64,000 nt of DNA from Bacillus sp. FJAT-18017 (lineage in GTDB: Bacteria > Bacillota > Bacilli > Bacillales > Cytobacillaceae), in the NCBI RefSeq assembly GCF_001278805.1, contig NZ_CP012602.1, positions 5,051,501 through 5,115,500 of the forward strand, written 5' to 3'. Both the position numbers and the translations under genes were made by a program. This document shows positions 43,587 through 52,487 of the stretch, piece by piece (position 1 is the stretch's first letter; each line of letters begins with the position of its first letter). Under the pieces are notes generated by a model, which saw only the letters and a list, made by a program, of their open reading frames with translations, had not been told where the DNA came from and made no database searches.

Positions 43587-43627
43587 CGCGTGGTTCGAGA
43601 ACCTCCCACGATAAAAAACTAAGGAGA
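43587..43627 (+). ncRNA. PreQ1-I riboswitch controlling queT
   Basis: CGTGGTTCGAGAACCTCCCA then CGATAAAAAACTAAGGAG fits the preQ1-I aptamer: P1 hairpin CGTGG/CCACG, a C-rich loop, and the A-rich 3' tail whose end contains the Shine-Dalgarno AAGGAG. Ligand binding should hide that site and shut off translation. Confidence 0.9.
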
Positions 43628-43635
43628 GAGACGTT

Positions 43636-44124
43636 ATGAATATTAGAACACTTGCAGTAAACGGTATTATTGCTGCTTTGTACATTGCTGTGACCATGTT
43701 GATCCAGCCTCTGGCATTCTCAGCCGTTCAATTCCGGGTTTCCGAGATGTTCAACCATCTCATTGTATTCAACAAGAAGTACTTCTTTGGCATTATTCTT
43801 GGTGTATTCCTGGCGAACCTTTTCTTTTCAACGCTTGGTGTACTTGACCTTATATTTGGCTTTGGCCAATCCGTCATTGCACTCCTGATTACCATTTTTG
43901 CTTCCCGCTATGTAAAAGGGATTTGGGCAAGAATGGCAATTAACACAACAGTTTTCACGGTAACCATGTTTCTGATTGCCTGGGAGCTGAACATTGCGCT
44001 CGATTTCCCGTTTTTGTATACATGGCTTACGGTGGCTATCGGTGAATTTGTCGTTCTCGCTGTTGGCGCTCCTATCATGTATGCTATCCATAAACGTGTC
44101 AATTTTGAAAAACTTGTTGGATAA
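43636..44124 (+). CDS. queT: Queuosine precursor transporter QueT
   Basis: 162 residues, five to six membrane segments. Begins MNIRTLAVNGIIAALYIAVT with the QueT family core QFRVSEMFNHLIVFNKKYFF and ends in a short basic tail. It is the substrate-binding (S) component of an ECF-type uptake system for preQ1/preQ0-type queuosine precursors. ATG at 43636, ribosome binding site inside the preQ1-I riboswitch. Monocistronic with a strong terminator. Confidence 0.93.
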   Translation: MNIRTLAVNGIIAALYIAVTMLIQPLAFSAVQFRVSEMFNHLIVFNKKYFFGIILGVFLANLFFSTLGVLDLIFGFGQSVIALLITIFASRYVKGIWARMAINTTVFTVTMFLIAWELNIALDFPFLYTWLTVAIGEFVVLAVGAPIMYAIHKRVNFEKLVG

Positions 44125-44128
44125 AGTT

Positions 44129-44163
44129 AAGACCAAATCGCAAATGCGGTTTGGTCTTTTTTA
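44129..44163 (+). terminator. queT terminator
   Basis: AAGACCAAATCGC / GCGGTTTGGTCTT stem, AAAT loop, TTTTTT tail. Confidence 0.92.
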
Positions 44164-44462
44164 TGGCAATGACTCTGTTGATATCCGCTCCCCAACGGGA
44201 ATCACAAAGAATTTTAGTACATCCATAATTTTTTCATTTTCTTACAATTAAGGTTTGTGATTTCCATCCATACCCATTATAACTTCCATTATTGGCCTGT
44301 TCTTCGCATTTCTGTAGATAAGTCTGGGTTCCATCATACCGCTTATTATATTGCACTTTCTCATTGATTATATCGGTAAGCTAGACGATGGAGAGGAAAC
44401 TGATTCAGCATCCGAACACATTGCCTGAGCGCATGCGAAAGCCCCTTTGAGGGCTTTCGCAG
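44164..44462. other. Intergenic region with short peptide relics and a GC-rich hairpin
   Basis: A forward frame reads SIIPLIILHFLIDYIGKLDD after an in-frame TAG, possibly the end of a lost small membrane protein. At 44435-44460 GCGAAAGCCC/GGGCTTTCGC forms a perfect stem next to the stop of the ybaN-like gene without a T tract. Confidence 0.4.
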
Positions 44463-44867
44463 TCACGCTTCCTGGCTATTGTTTTCGGGTCTAGCCGTTT
44501 TTATTTTTGTGAAAAAATAATAGTATTTGTAAATGACTACAATTGCAAGGAAAACCCTTAGTATTAAGCTGTCAGTAAGAAAAAAAGGAATAGCGATCAT
44601 ACAGTCGGCGAAAATCAGAAGGACTGCCTTTTGTTTTGCTGTCATTTCCCGCTTCTTTACAAAACCTTCGAGATGTTCCTTATAAATCCTGGTACCCTTG
44701 AACCAAATCTCAAACTTTTCAGAACCCCGCATAAAGCAGTAGGACGCAAGTAAGAGCAAGGGGGTGGTCGGGATTACTGGAAGAAATATACCAATTATAC
44801 CTAGGCCCAGTGAAAGGAAGCCGGCCAGAATAAATGCCAGCCGTACCGTTTTTCTTAAAATATCCAC
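44463..44867 (-). CDS. YbaN family (DUF454) inner membrane protein
   Basis: 134 residues with three to four membrane segments. The DUF454 signature is clear: GIIGIFLPVIPTTPLLLLAS then SYCFMRGSEKFEIWF and a basic loop with KREMTAKQKAVLL. Function is unknown in this family; E. coli YbaN is the reference. GTG start at 44867 just after AGGGGG. It lies 25 bp downstream of galM on the same strand and may be co-transcribed. Confidence 0.83.
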   Translation of the reverse strand: MDILRKTVRLAFILAGFLSLGLGIIGIFLPVIPTTPLLLLASYCFMRGSEKFEIWFKGTRIYKEHLEGFVKKREMTAKQKAVLLIFADCMIAIPFFLTDSLILRVFLAIVVIYKYYYFFTKIKTARPENNSQEA

Positions 44868-44891
44868 CGCCCCCTGCTCTTTCCAATAAAA

Positions 44892-45935
44892 CTATTTCGT
44901 TTTAAAGGAGTATTTTGTATAAGAATAATACTCTTCTCCCTTTTCAAGTACTATAGAAGGAAAATCCGGATGATTGATGGCATCTGGATGCTTTTGTGTT
45001 TCAAGGCAGACAGCAAGATAAGGCTGCGGCTTCACTCCTCCATTTAGGGTAAAATCGCCCTCAAGCTGGTTGGAGGTATAAACTACAACTGCCGGTTGGT
45101 TTGTTTCCACCTCCAGTATACGCCCGCTTTCAGGACAAGTTAGCGAGATGCCTTTGGAGCCCGATAGCACAAATGGGTGGTCGTACCCTCGGCCAGCAAG
45201 TAGATTTTGCTCATGGTTCGACACTGTCCCGTCACCTATCTTCCTTCCCATCCTAAAATCAAAGGCTGTACCCTGGGAATCAAGAGTTTTGCCTGTCGGA
45301 ATCAAATCACTGCCAAGTTCAAGGAACCCATCAGAGTCAATTTGCAAAATGTGGTCCAGTATAGTTGATTTAAAATTGCCGCTCAAGTTGAAGTAACTAT
45401 GATTAGTCAAATTAATAAGAGTTTTCTTATCGGTCGTTGCATAATACTCACTAATCAATTCATTGTTTTCAGTAATTGTATAAGCTGTCCTGAATGAAAC
45501 CGTTCCAGGGTAGCCTTCCTCATTTTCCGGGCTTACATATGTAAATTCGATTTTTGCATTCTCACCCGCCCGGCTTGTTTTGGCCGTCCAGACAACCTTA
45601 TCGAGACCTTTTAACCCGCCATGCAGATGATTTTGGCCATCGTTTTGGGCAAGTTGATAGTCCTTGCCATCGAGTGAAAACCTTCCTTTGTTTATCCGTC
45701 CGGCAACCCTTCCGACAACCGATCCAAAATAAGGAGAGTGCTCGATATACTCCTCAATTGACGCAAAGCCAAGGACCACATTTTCAGGTGTTCCCTCTTT
45801 GCCTGGTACATTTAGTTCATTGATAATACAGCCATAATCGAGGCATGTCACACTCATGCCATTATTATTTGTTAGTTTATAAGCATGGACCTCTTGCCCG
45901 CCTGTTTCCCCAAAAAATTTTTTCGTGATTTCCAA
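44892..45935 (-). CDS. galM: Aldose 1-epimerase (galactose mutarotase)
   Basis: 347 residues. Mutarotase motifs are in order: SPYFGSVVGRVAGRINKG, the NHLHGG active-site segment, the catalytic His in TNHSYFNLSG, and the C-terminal acidic catalytic region AVCLETQKHPDAINHP. It interconverts alpha- and beta-aldoses ahead of sugar catabolism. Starts with TTG at 45935 after GAGGAG. No galKT genes are adjacent. The downstream ybaN-like gene follows at 24 nt. Confidence 0.9.
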   Translation of the reverse strand: MEITKKFFGETGGQEVHAYKLTNNNGMSVTCLDYGCIINELNVPGKEGTPENVVLGFASIEEYIEHSPYFGSVVGRVAGRINKGRFSLDGKDYQLAQNDGQNHLHGGLKGLDKVVWTAKTSRAGENAKIEFTYVSPENEEGYPGTVSFRTAYTITENNELISEYYATTDKKTLINLTNHSYFNLSGNFKSTILDHILQIDSDGFLELGSDLIPTGKTLDSQGTAFDFRMGRKIGDGTVSNHEQNLLAGRGYDHPFVLSGSKGISLTCPESGRILEVETNQPAVVVYTSNQLEGDFTLNGGVKPQPYLAVCLETQKHPDAINHPDFPSIVLEKGEEYYSYTKYSFKTK

Positions 45936-46133
45936 TTCTCCATCTCCTCACCGTATTATTATCACCATCCCTTTTTTAATCAGGATGGTATTATCCCTAG
46001 GCCTTTATACTATTTATAATAAACTAAAAACAAGCCTATTTCCTTTTATACACTTTGATGCTTCTTATTAAGTAAAAAGCATGCCTTTTTAAACTATTTA
46101 GTTCTCGTTAAATCACACAGTAAATAGCACACA

Positions 46134-46165
46134 AAAAGCATGCCTATTAAACAGGCATGCTTTTT
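46134..46165 (-). terminator. Terminator overlapping the end of the GGDEF-EAL gene
   Basis: AAAAAGCATGCCT / AGGCATGCTTTTT stem includes the last codons and stop (46147) of the gene. A third half-copy AAAAAGCATGCC lies at 46075. Confidence 0.8.
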
Positions 46166-48357
46166 GGGAGCAATTCTTGAACAGAAGCAGCAGGTTTGGG
46201 TTGACTGAATAAAAACCCCTGGCCTACAGTACAGCCGCTGGCAACGAGGTAATCAACTTGTTCTTGTCTCTCAATGCCCTCAGCAATAACATGGAAGCCC
46301 ATATGGAGGCCCATATTAAGAATCGTTTTCACCATTGCTCCTCCATCTTCTTCGGTGGAAATGTCATCAATGAACGATTTGTCAATTTTCACTGTATCAA
46401 TTGGAAGATGCTTTAAGTTGCTTAACGATGAATACCCCGTACCAAAGTCATCAAGGGCCAGCTTTACACCAAGCTGATGTAGCTCATTCAAGATATAAAT
46501 TGAGCGGTCAATATTTCTCATAACACTTTCGGTTATTTCAAGTTCCAAGGAACTTGGGTCCATTTCTGTCTCTTCAAGGATTTTTTTAACAGATTCGAGG
46601 AAATTGTCATCCTGAAATTGCCTGACCGAAATATTAACCGAAATCGACATAGGCAAATACCCCTGTCTTCGCCATAGAGTGTGTTGTTCACAGGCCTTCC
46701 TTAATACCCAATTGCCGATCGGAACAATAAGGCCAGTTTCTTCGGCAAGCGGGATAAATTCAGATGGCGGAATCATCCCTCTTATCGGGTGCTTCCATCT
46801 AATCAGCGCTTCAAGCCCAATAATATTGCCGGTACTCAACTCTACCTGTGGCTGGAAAAACAAAGCCAGCTGCTCCTGCTCCAACGCTTTCCTAAGCCCT
46901 GTTTCTAATTCCATCTTCCGTGAGGACAAACCCTGAAGGCGTGAGGTATAGAATTGATAGTTATTCTTGCCTCGGTCTTTGGCCAGGTACATCGCTGTAT
47001 CGGCATTTTTTATCAACGTCTCCCCGTCCTTGCCGTCTATTGGATACATGCTGATTCCAATACTTGGGGTTACATAGAATTCTTCGCCGTTAATCTTGAA
47101 AGGCTCGGAAAATTCATTCAGGATTTTCCTGGCTATTTGAACGGTTTTTTCACGATCTATATTTCTTAGGAAAATAGTAAACTCATCTCCACCCTGGCGC
47201 GAAACAACCCCCGCCTCCGCAACGGTATGAGCAAGCCTTGATGCAACACCCTGCAAAAGCATATCTCCTACCGAATGGCCTTTTGTATCATTAATTATTT
47301 TGAACCTATCAAGGTCCAGAAATAAGACGGATATTGCCTGGCTTGGATTATGCTGCAGTGCTTCAATTAATTGAGTCCGGAATCTATAGCGATTCGGAAG
47401 GCCGGTAAGGCTATCAAAATACGCCATTTGTTGGATTGTCTCTTCCGTCTTCTTGCGTTCGGAAATATCCCTTCCAACTATTTGACGCGCAGCCCTGCCT
47501 TCAAAAAATATTGGCATTGATATCATTTCAATACTAATTTCTTCACCATTCAACCGTTCAGTCTTAAACTCAATACTGATTTTTGTATCGGGTTCATCAA
47601 TTGAAAGCGCTCTGTATCTTAACTCGTTTAATACAGATTCTGGTATTAACCTTGAAAGAGGCCTGCCGATCAGCTGCTTTGGGGAATTGTATCCAAACAC
47701 TATAGCACCTGTCTCATTAATATAATCAATATGGCTTCTGCTATATACCGCAATGATGTCAGGGGACATTTCGACGAGTGTCCTATAACGGTTTTCACTC
47801 TCCATTCGCTCTGTAATATCAAAAAGAACAGAACTGAAGTCGATAAGTTTGCCATCTTCATTAGTCGGGATTCCCCTGTCCTGTATCCAGCGGATTTCCC
47901 CATCAGAACGGATAATCCGATAAATACTAGTGATAGCTTTACCCTTTTCAAGAGCGGATTCCCTTTCCTTTAAAACAACAAGATCCTCAGGATGGATAAC
48001 TTTTTTCCATAATTCATGATCTTCATAAAAATCGCTCAAGGAATACCCGTATAGTTTTTCAATTCCCGGTGTAATCATCAAATGGTTTGACTTCATATCG
48101 TGTGACCATATAGCGACATCAAGTGTTTCAAAAATATTCTTAAGCCTTTGCCGGTTCTTTTTCAGCTCTGCTGTCGTCAGGTCAATACCATTTATGACCC
48201 CAAGAATCAACACACCGGCAATAGCCAGCAACAGAGCATGGACAATTTTTTCATTCACAGAAAAAAGTATGGAACTAGTTTCAGCAATCAACCCCACGAT
48301 AATTGCCGAAATTAATAATAGTTTCCTAGTGTCCCTGAAAATTGCTTTTAACCTCAT
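46147..48357 (-). CDS. PAS-PAS-GGDEF-EAL bifunctional cyclic di-GMP protein
   Basis: 736 residues. Two N-terminal membrane helices (~8-55) precede two PAS domains (~65-185 and ~190-305), a GGDEF domain (~310-470) with intact [10 protein letters not shown], and an EAL domain (~485-730) with [32 protein letters not shown] and KIDKSFI. Both catalytic sites look complete, so it could make or degrade c-di-GMP; in such fusions one activity usually dominates. The ATG at 48357 follows GAGGGG; an in-frame ATG at 48387 is less likely. Monocistronic. Confidence 0.9.
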   Translation of the reverse strand: MRLKAIFRDTRKLLLISAIIVGLIAETSSILFSVNEKIVHALLLAIAGVLILGVINGIDLTTAELKKNRQRLKNIFETLDVAIWSHDMKSNHLMITPGIEKLYGYSLSDFYEDHELWKKVIHPEDLVVLKERESALEKGKAITSIYRIIRSDGEIRWIQDRGIPTNEDGKLIDFSSVLFDITERMESENRYRTLVEMSPDIIAVYSRSHIDYINETGAIVFGYNSPKQLIGRPLSRLIPESVLNELRYRALSIDEPDTKISIEFKTERLNGEEISIEMISMPIFFEGRAARQIVGRDISERKKTEETIQQMAYFDSLTGLPNRYRFRTQLIEALQHNPSQAISVLFLDLDRFKIINDTKGHSVGDMLLQGVASRLAHTVAEAGVVSRQGGDEFTIFLRNIDREKTVQIARKILNEFSEPFKINGEEFYVTPSIGISMYPIDGKDGETLIKNADTAMYLAKDRGKNNYQFYTSRLQGLSSRKMELETGLRKALEQEQLALFFQPQVELSTGNIIGLEALIRWKHPIRGMIPPSEFIPLAEETGLIVPIGNWVLRKACEQHTLWRRQGYLPMSISVNISVRQFQDDNFLESVKKILEETEMDPSSLELEITESVMRNIDRSIYILNELHQLGVKLALDDFGTGYSSLSNLKHLPIDTVKIDKSFIDDISTEEDGGAMVKTILNMGLHMGFHVIAEGIERQEQVDYLVASGCTVGQGFLFSQPKPAASVQELLPKSMPV

Positions 48358-48461
48358 TGTTTCCCCTCGATTGCCATTTATCGACATTTTAATCTATGTG
48401 TTAAACATACCAAATATGAACCTTCTTCACAATGAAGTTTTTATCGTCCTGGCTATAGAAA

Positions 48462-48492
48462 AAAATAACTGCATGCCTAAAGACATGCAGCA
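48462..48492 (-). terminator. Terminator of the candidate selenoprotein gene
   Basis: CTGCATG / CATGCAG stem with TTATTTTTTT on the reverse strand, 7 nt after the stop at 48499. Confidence 0.85.
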
Positions 48493-48498
48493 GTTTGG

Positions 48499-48999
48499 TT
48501 ATTGGCCAGTTACTTTACTAGCGGCGTAAGGAATAATCTCAGCGATTTGATCACCAAAAGGGTCCAGCTGCTGAGATTCGAGAACATTTCCTTTCTTATC
48601 AAGGATAGCGAAACCCCTAAGAGATTTAGGGCCACTAGGGTCTTTTAATTCTGCCTTTTCGATCAATACAAGGTATTTGTCAGAAAGAAGGGTATAATCA
48701 AGCCCCAGGTCTTCCTTCATTTCCTTGTGATCCTCAGGTGAAGACGCACTCAAAGCATATACATCCCCAGGAAACTGATTAAATAATTCTTTGTTCTTCT
48801 GCAGCTCGACCAGCTGCGATTTACAATAGTCTCAGGTATTGCCTGTAAAAAAGAATACGAGCGTAGGCTTGTCCTTCTTTTCAAGTGATACCTCTTTGCC
48901 TTGGTCATCAAGTATAGCTTTGTTCCCTGAGCAGCCTGCCAGGGTAAAAACAACTGCCAATATTACGTAAAAACCCACATAAAGGCTGCGTTTCTTCAT
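48499..48999 (-). CDS. Thioredoxin-fold redoxin lipoprotein with in-frame TGA at the active site (candidate selenoprotein)
   Basis: One uninterrupted frame of 167 codons apart from a single TGA at 48834-48832. The protein has a lipoprotein signal with lipobox LAGC (Cys at residue 23), then KPTLVFFFTGNT, TGA at codon 56, DYCKSQLVELQKN, SASSPEDHKEMKEDLGLDYT and LRGFAILDKKGN, a redoxin/AhpC-TSA layout. The TGA replaces the first Cys of a CxxC motif, the usual place of selenocysteine in UxxC redoxins. The coding sequence after it is undamaged. It has AAAGGTG upstream, a -10 TATAAT at 49055-49060 and its own terminator. If TGA is read as stop only a 55-residue signal fragment forms. Needs selABCD elsewhere in the genome; otherwise it is a nonsense mutant. 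Confidence 0.75.
48801..48817 (-). promoter_or_regulatory. Candidate bacterial SECIS hairpin
   Basis: Reverse strand GCAGCT-GGTCG-AGCTGC: a perfect 6-bp stem with a 5-nt loop. The loop begins 20 nt after the TGA and starts with GG, as required of bacterial SECIS elements. Its GGTC matches the GGUC of the E. coli fdhF loop as I remember it. Confidence 0.6.
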
Positions 49000-49216
49000 T
49001 TTTTCCCACACCTTTCACCAATTCATCGATAAACCCTCATTGGGGATTTACCTTATTATATCCCACCTAATACCCATTGGAGTATTAAATTTATTTGAAA
49101 CATAAAACAAGCCACACATTGCTGCAATATTTATAACGACACCTGGAACATTGCTCCACCCTCAAATATTTAGCCCCGCTATCCTTTGTCCAAGAGCTGT
49201 ACTGCAGGAGAGAGTC

Positions 49217-49828
49217 CTATAAAGAGTAACGGTATATCAAAAACCGTTCATTAATATTTTTTTCAGCAAGCCCGGGCAAGGGGACATCCTGAACCATTTC
49301 AAACGGTGTTTGGTATTCAAGAAAATGAACATAGTCACCAGAAGGATAATATAAAATTAAATCAATAGTCCGAGGAACCTCTTCCGCGGAGGCCAGGATA
49401 TTTTGGATAACTTTTATAAAAATGGCGACTGTAAAAGGGTTGAAAAAATAAAACCTGTTCTCTTCAGGCTGCACTATATATTCCTCTGCAAGCCCACAGT
49501 GGAAACGGACCCTGTCTCTACGCTTTTTATACTTAGTAAGATATCCGTTTAAATTCTCCACTGCATCATGATAGAAGACCTCATTAAATTCAACACCTAT
49601 TGCAGTAGTATTAAACAAATAGTTTACATAAAACGGGAGCCTTCCTTTTCCGCTCCCAAAGTCAACGACCACATCGCTCTTAATTAACTGATACTCCGAG
49701 AAAAGTATATCAAGCGCATTATAGGGGGTCGGCTCATAAGGATGGTAATGGATTGATTTCAAAAACCCTTTCTGATTGCCGACAGTTTTTATATTCATTA
49801 ATGTATCCGTATACCGTTCATCGTCCAA
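49217..49828 (-). CDS. Class I SAM-dependent methyltransferase
   Basis: 203 residues. Motif I is VVDFGSGKGRLPFYV, followed by an acidic loop GVEFNEVFY and a motif IV-like NRFYFFNPF, all consistent with a Rossmann methyltransferase. The N-terminal YEPTPYNALDILFSEY segment is typical of a Bacillaceae family of unknown substrate. The start is uncertain: TTG at 49828 has a distant GGAAGG, and ATG at 49798 is an alternative. Monocistronic. Confidence 0.75.
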   Translation of the reverse strand: MDDERYTDTLMNIKTVGNQKGFLKSIHYHPYEPTPYNALDILFSEYQLIKSDVVVDFGSGKGRLPFYVNYLFNTTAIGVEFNEVFYHDAVENLNGYLTKYKKRRDRVRFHCGLAEEYIVQPEENRFYFFNPFTVAIFIKVIQNILASAEEVPRTIDLILYYPSGDYVHFLEYQTPFEMVQDVPLPGLAEKNINERFLIYRYSL

Positions 49829-49849
49829 TTAGCTCTCAAACCTTCCTAT

Positions 49850-49905
49850 AAGAAAAGCGCAAGCGCCTTGCCAGCGTAAAGGCAGCCCCCCAAGCGTTCA
49901 CTGCC
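49850..49905. repeat. Short dispersed Bacillaceae-type hairpin repeat
   Basis: AGAAAAGCGCAAGCGCCTTG is a motif often seen between Bacillus genes; it contains a GCGC-rich self-complementary core. Only one copy was seen here. Confidence 0.4.
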
Positions 49906-49950
49906 TTCACCGTCTCATACTAATACTATAGCAAATCCATACGCAGTCAC

Positions 49951-50697
49951 CTATTTCAATGTCCGGGTCAAGAAAGCCTTTGTCCGTTCATTGCGAGGAT
50001 TTGTAAAAATTTCATCGGGGTGTCCTGACTCAATAATTTCGCCATTATCCATGAAAATAACCTTATTGGCAACTTCGCGGGCAAAACCCATTTCATGAGT
50101 GACAACGATCATCGTCATGTGCTCCTCTGCAAGCTTTTTCATAACTTGCAGAACCTCACCTGTCAACTCGGGGTCTAATGCAGATGTTGGCTCATCAAAG
50201 AGGAGGATATCAGGATCCATCATCAGAGCCCGGGCTATCGCAACCCTTTGCTTTTGACCGCCGGAAAGTTTGGCAGGGTAAGCATTGGCATGGCCTGTGA
50301 GGCCGATTTTTCCTAGCAGTTCGGTACTTCGATGCTGTAAATCCCCAAGCTGTTCATTCTTTACTAACTTCGGTGCAAGCTCAAGATTTTCCTTAACCGT
50401 TAGATGAGGAAACAGGTTAAAATGCTGGAATACCATACCCATCTTTGCGGTAATTCGTTTTGTTTCCTGTGGCTTCGGATAGATTCCATCCCTGGCCAGA
50501 AAATCGCCTTCTACCTGAATTGACCCGCCATCGATTTTCTCTAAATGGACAAGGCTTCTAAGCATAGTACTTTTTCCCGAACCTGAAGGGCCGATTACGG
50601 CAACAACATCATTTTTACTAACCTCGAACGAGATTTTCTTAAGGACATCAAGCGCCCCGTAAGATTTTTTAAGATTGGAGACTTCGATAATGGCCAT
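49951..50697 (-). CDS. Polar amino acid ABC transporter ATPase (GlnQ/TcyC-like)
   Basis: 248 residues: Walker [11 protein letters not shown]-loop [10 protein letters not shown], signature [13 protein letters not shown], Walker [15 protein letters not shown] and H-loop VVTHEMGF. The sequence [18 protein letters not shown] region is typical of the PAAT family. Third gene of a binding protein-permease-ATPase operon. Substrate likely glutamine, cystine or arginine class. Confidence 0.9.
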   Translation of the reverse strand: MAIIEVSNLKKSYGALDVLKKISFEVSKNDVVAVIGPSGSGKSTMLRSLVHLEKIDGGSIQVEGDFLARDGIYPKPQETKRITAKMGMVFQHFNLFPHLTVKENLELAPKLVKNEQLGDLQHRSTELLGKIGLTGHANAYPAKLSGGQKQRVAIARALMMDPDILLFDEPTSALDPELTGEVLQVMKKLAEEHMTMIVVTHEMGFAREVANKVIFMDNGEIIESGHPDEIFTNPRNERTKAFLTRTLK

Positions 50698-50708
50698 ATT
50701 CAGCCCTC

Positions 50709-51368
50709 CTATTCAAACGTAAATCGGCGTTCAATCCACTTAAAGAAAGCAGTAAGCACCAGAGTCATAATTAAATAAATCACGCCAGCCACGAAGAATG
50801 GCACGATAGTAAAATCACGGTTAACAGCAGTCTGGGCGAAATGCAGCAATTCCGGTACTGCTACCGCATAAAGCAGGGCTGTATCCTTTACCAGTGTTAT
50901 GGATTCGTTGGCTACGGACGGAAGTGCAATCCTGAACATTTGCGGAAGGACAACCCTCGTTGTAGTTTGCCATTTGCTGAGTCCCAGTACTTGGGCTGCT
51001 TCGAATTGTCCTTTGTCAATGGCGAGCAGGCCACCCCGGAAGATTTCCGCAAAATATGCGGCATAATTAAGCACAAAGCCCAAGCTTGCCGCGACAAAGC
51101 GGTCGAGTACAAGATATTCCCCCACCACAGGAATCATCGGTAATCCAAAACATATAAACAAAAGCTGCAAAAGAAGCGGTGTTCCGCGCATAACATATAT
51201 GTAGCCCTGAGCCAGCCAGGATAATGGCCTAAAACTGCTTCTAACTGCTAGTGTAAGTAGAAATCCCAGCGGAATTGACAAGATGATCGCAATGAAAAAA
51301 AGCAGAACGGTCATCTGGGCGCCTTCAAGCATCGGGCCAAGGATTTCTAGAATATAGTCAAGTGTCAT
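50709..51368 (-). CDS. Polar amino acid ABC transporter permease
   Basis: 219 residues, five membrane segments. It carries the HisMQ-type start ([20 protein letters not shown]), the [14 protein letters not shown] block and the EAA loop [21 protein letters not shown]. The ATG at 51368 lies 8 nt after GGAGG. Eleven bp before the ATPase gene, so co-transcribed; an attenuator hairpin lies between it and the upstream binding-protein gene. Confidence 0.9.
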   Translation of the reverse strand: MTLDYILEILGPMLEGAQMTVLLFFIAIILSIPLGFLLTLAVRSSFRPLSWLAQGYIYVMRGTPLLLQLLFICFGLPMIPVVGEYLVLDRFVAASLGFVLNYAAYFAEIFRGGLLAIDKGQFEAAQVLGLSKWQTTTRVVLPQMFRIALPSVANESITLVKDTALLYAVAVPELLHFAQTAVNRDFTIVPFFVAGVIYLIMTLVLTAFFKWIERRFTFE

Positions 51369-51410
51369 AAGGATTTCCTCCATTTAGCAAGTGCCAATGC
51401 AAGCGTAACA

Positions 51411-51441
51411 AAACAGGGTTTCCTGAGGAAATCCTGTTTTG
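51411..51441 (-). terminator. Intra-operon attenuator between binding protein and permease genes
   Basis: AAACAGG..TTTCCT / AGGAAA..CCTGTTT stem with a T-rich reverse-strand tail. Such a partial terminator commonly raises binding-protein output over the membrane subunits. Confidence 0.7.
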
Positions 51442-51461
51442 CCCACTGTTCTTATTACGTA

Positions 51462-52241
51462 TTATTTTAGTACTTTATCTTCGCCAAACCATTTCTTTGA
51501 AATGTCAGCGGCTGTGCCATCTTCATTCATCTCATCAAGCGCTTTTTGCAATTTTTCGAGCAGCTCTTCATTGCCTTTTTTCACGCCAACACCATATTCC
51601 TCTGGAGCAAGTGATTCTTCAAGCACCTTAAAGGATTCCTCTTCCTTCTCCATATAATAGTTAATGACTACTTCATCAATAATTACCGCATCAAGGCGGC
51701 CGCTTTTTAAATCATTCAAAGCCATAACATTATCAGAGAACTCGGTTACTTCCCTAATCTTCCCACTGATTGGGTTTGCTTCAAGAGCGTCTTTTGCTGA
51801 AGAAAGGGACTGCAAGCCAACTATCTTACCTTCGAGATCTGAAAGCTTTTCCAACTTTGAGTCAGCCTTTGTCACGACCACCTGCGCGTTTTTCAAATAC
51901 GGCTTTGTAAAAAGAACTTTTTGCTTCCGTTCGTCTGTGATAGTATACCCATTCCAAATTAGGTCAATCCTGCCGCTTGAAAGCTCGGACTCTTTTGTTT
52001 TCCAGTCAATCGGCTGGAATTTCACTTCAAGACCCATCTTGTCTGCGGCTGCTTTGGCGTAATCAATATCGAAACCGACAATCTCATTGTTTTCATCACG
52101 GAAACCCATTGGAGCAAATTTATCATCAATGCCCACTATCAACGTATCATCAGATTCCTTCCCAGAAGTAGAACTGCCTGAACATGCTGCCAGGACTATA
52201 AATAAAGCTGAAATTAAAAGCATCATAGCTGTACGTTTCAT
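51462..52241 (-). CDS. Amino acid ABC transporter substrate-binding lipoprotein
   Basis: 259 residues. Signal peptide with lipobox LAAC (MKRTAMMLLISALFIVLAAC), then SBP family 3 blocks: IVGIDDKFAPMGFRDENNEI, GFDIDYAKAAADKMG, DLIWNGYTITDERKQKV and the GVGVKKGNEELLEKL C-terminus. The NGYTIT..R pattern is typical of GlnH/TcyA/ArtP proteins. The ATG at 52241 lies 8 nt after AAAGGATGG. First gene of the three-gene operon; the specific amino acid is not clear. Confidence 0.9.
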   Translation of the reverse strand: MKRTAMMLLISALFIVLAACSGSSTSGKESDDTLIVGIDDKFAPMGFRDENNEIVGFDIDYAKAAADKMGLEVKFQPIDWKTKESELSSGRIDLIWNGYTITDERKQKVLFTKPYLKNAQVVVTKADSKLEKLSDLEGKIVGLQSLSSAKDALEANPISGKIREVTEFSDNVMALNDLKSGRLDAVIIDEVVINYYMEKEEESFKVLEESLAPEEYGVGVKKGNEELLEKLQKALDEMNEDGTAADISKKWFGEDKVLK

Positions 52242-52426
52242 TTTGTATACCATCCTTTAATAGATTATTTTAATAGATTTAAAAATCCTTTAGTACGTTA
52301 CCGTATTATCACACTATCAGATTATAACACTAAAATTCATAGTGGACAATACCCCAGCATATGTTCAGAAAATTTTCTGCTTAAGGCTTCTTTTTCAGCT
52401 AAAATGAGCTTCTTGATCCATAAATT

Positions 52427-52474
52427 AAACCAGCACTTTCCTCGGGATTTTCCGTAGGGAGGTGCTGGTTTTGT
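52427..52474. terminator. Terminator of the MFS gene
   Basis: AAACCAGCAC..TTTCC / GTGCTGGTTTT hairpin just past the stop at 52488. Confidence 0.8.
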
Positions 52475-52487
52475 TTATTTTAAAAAT

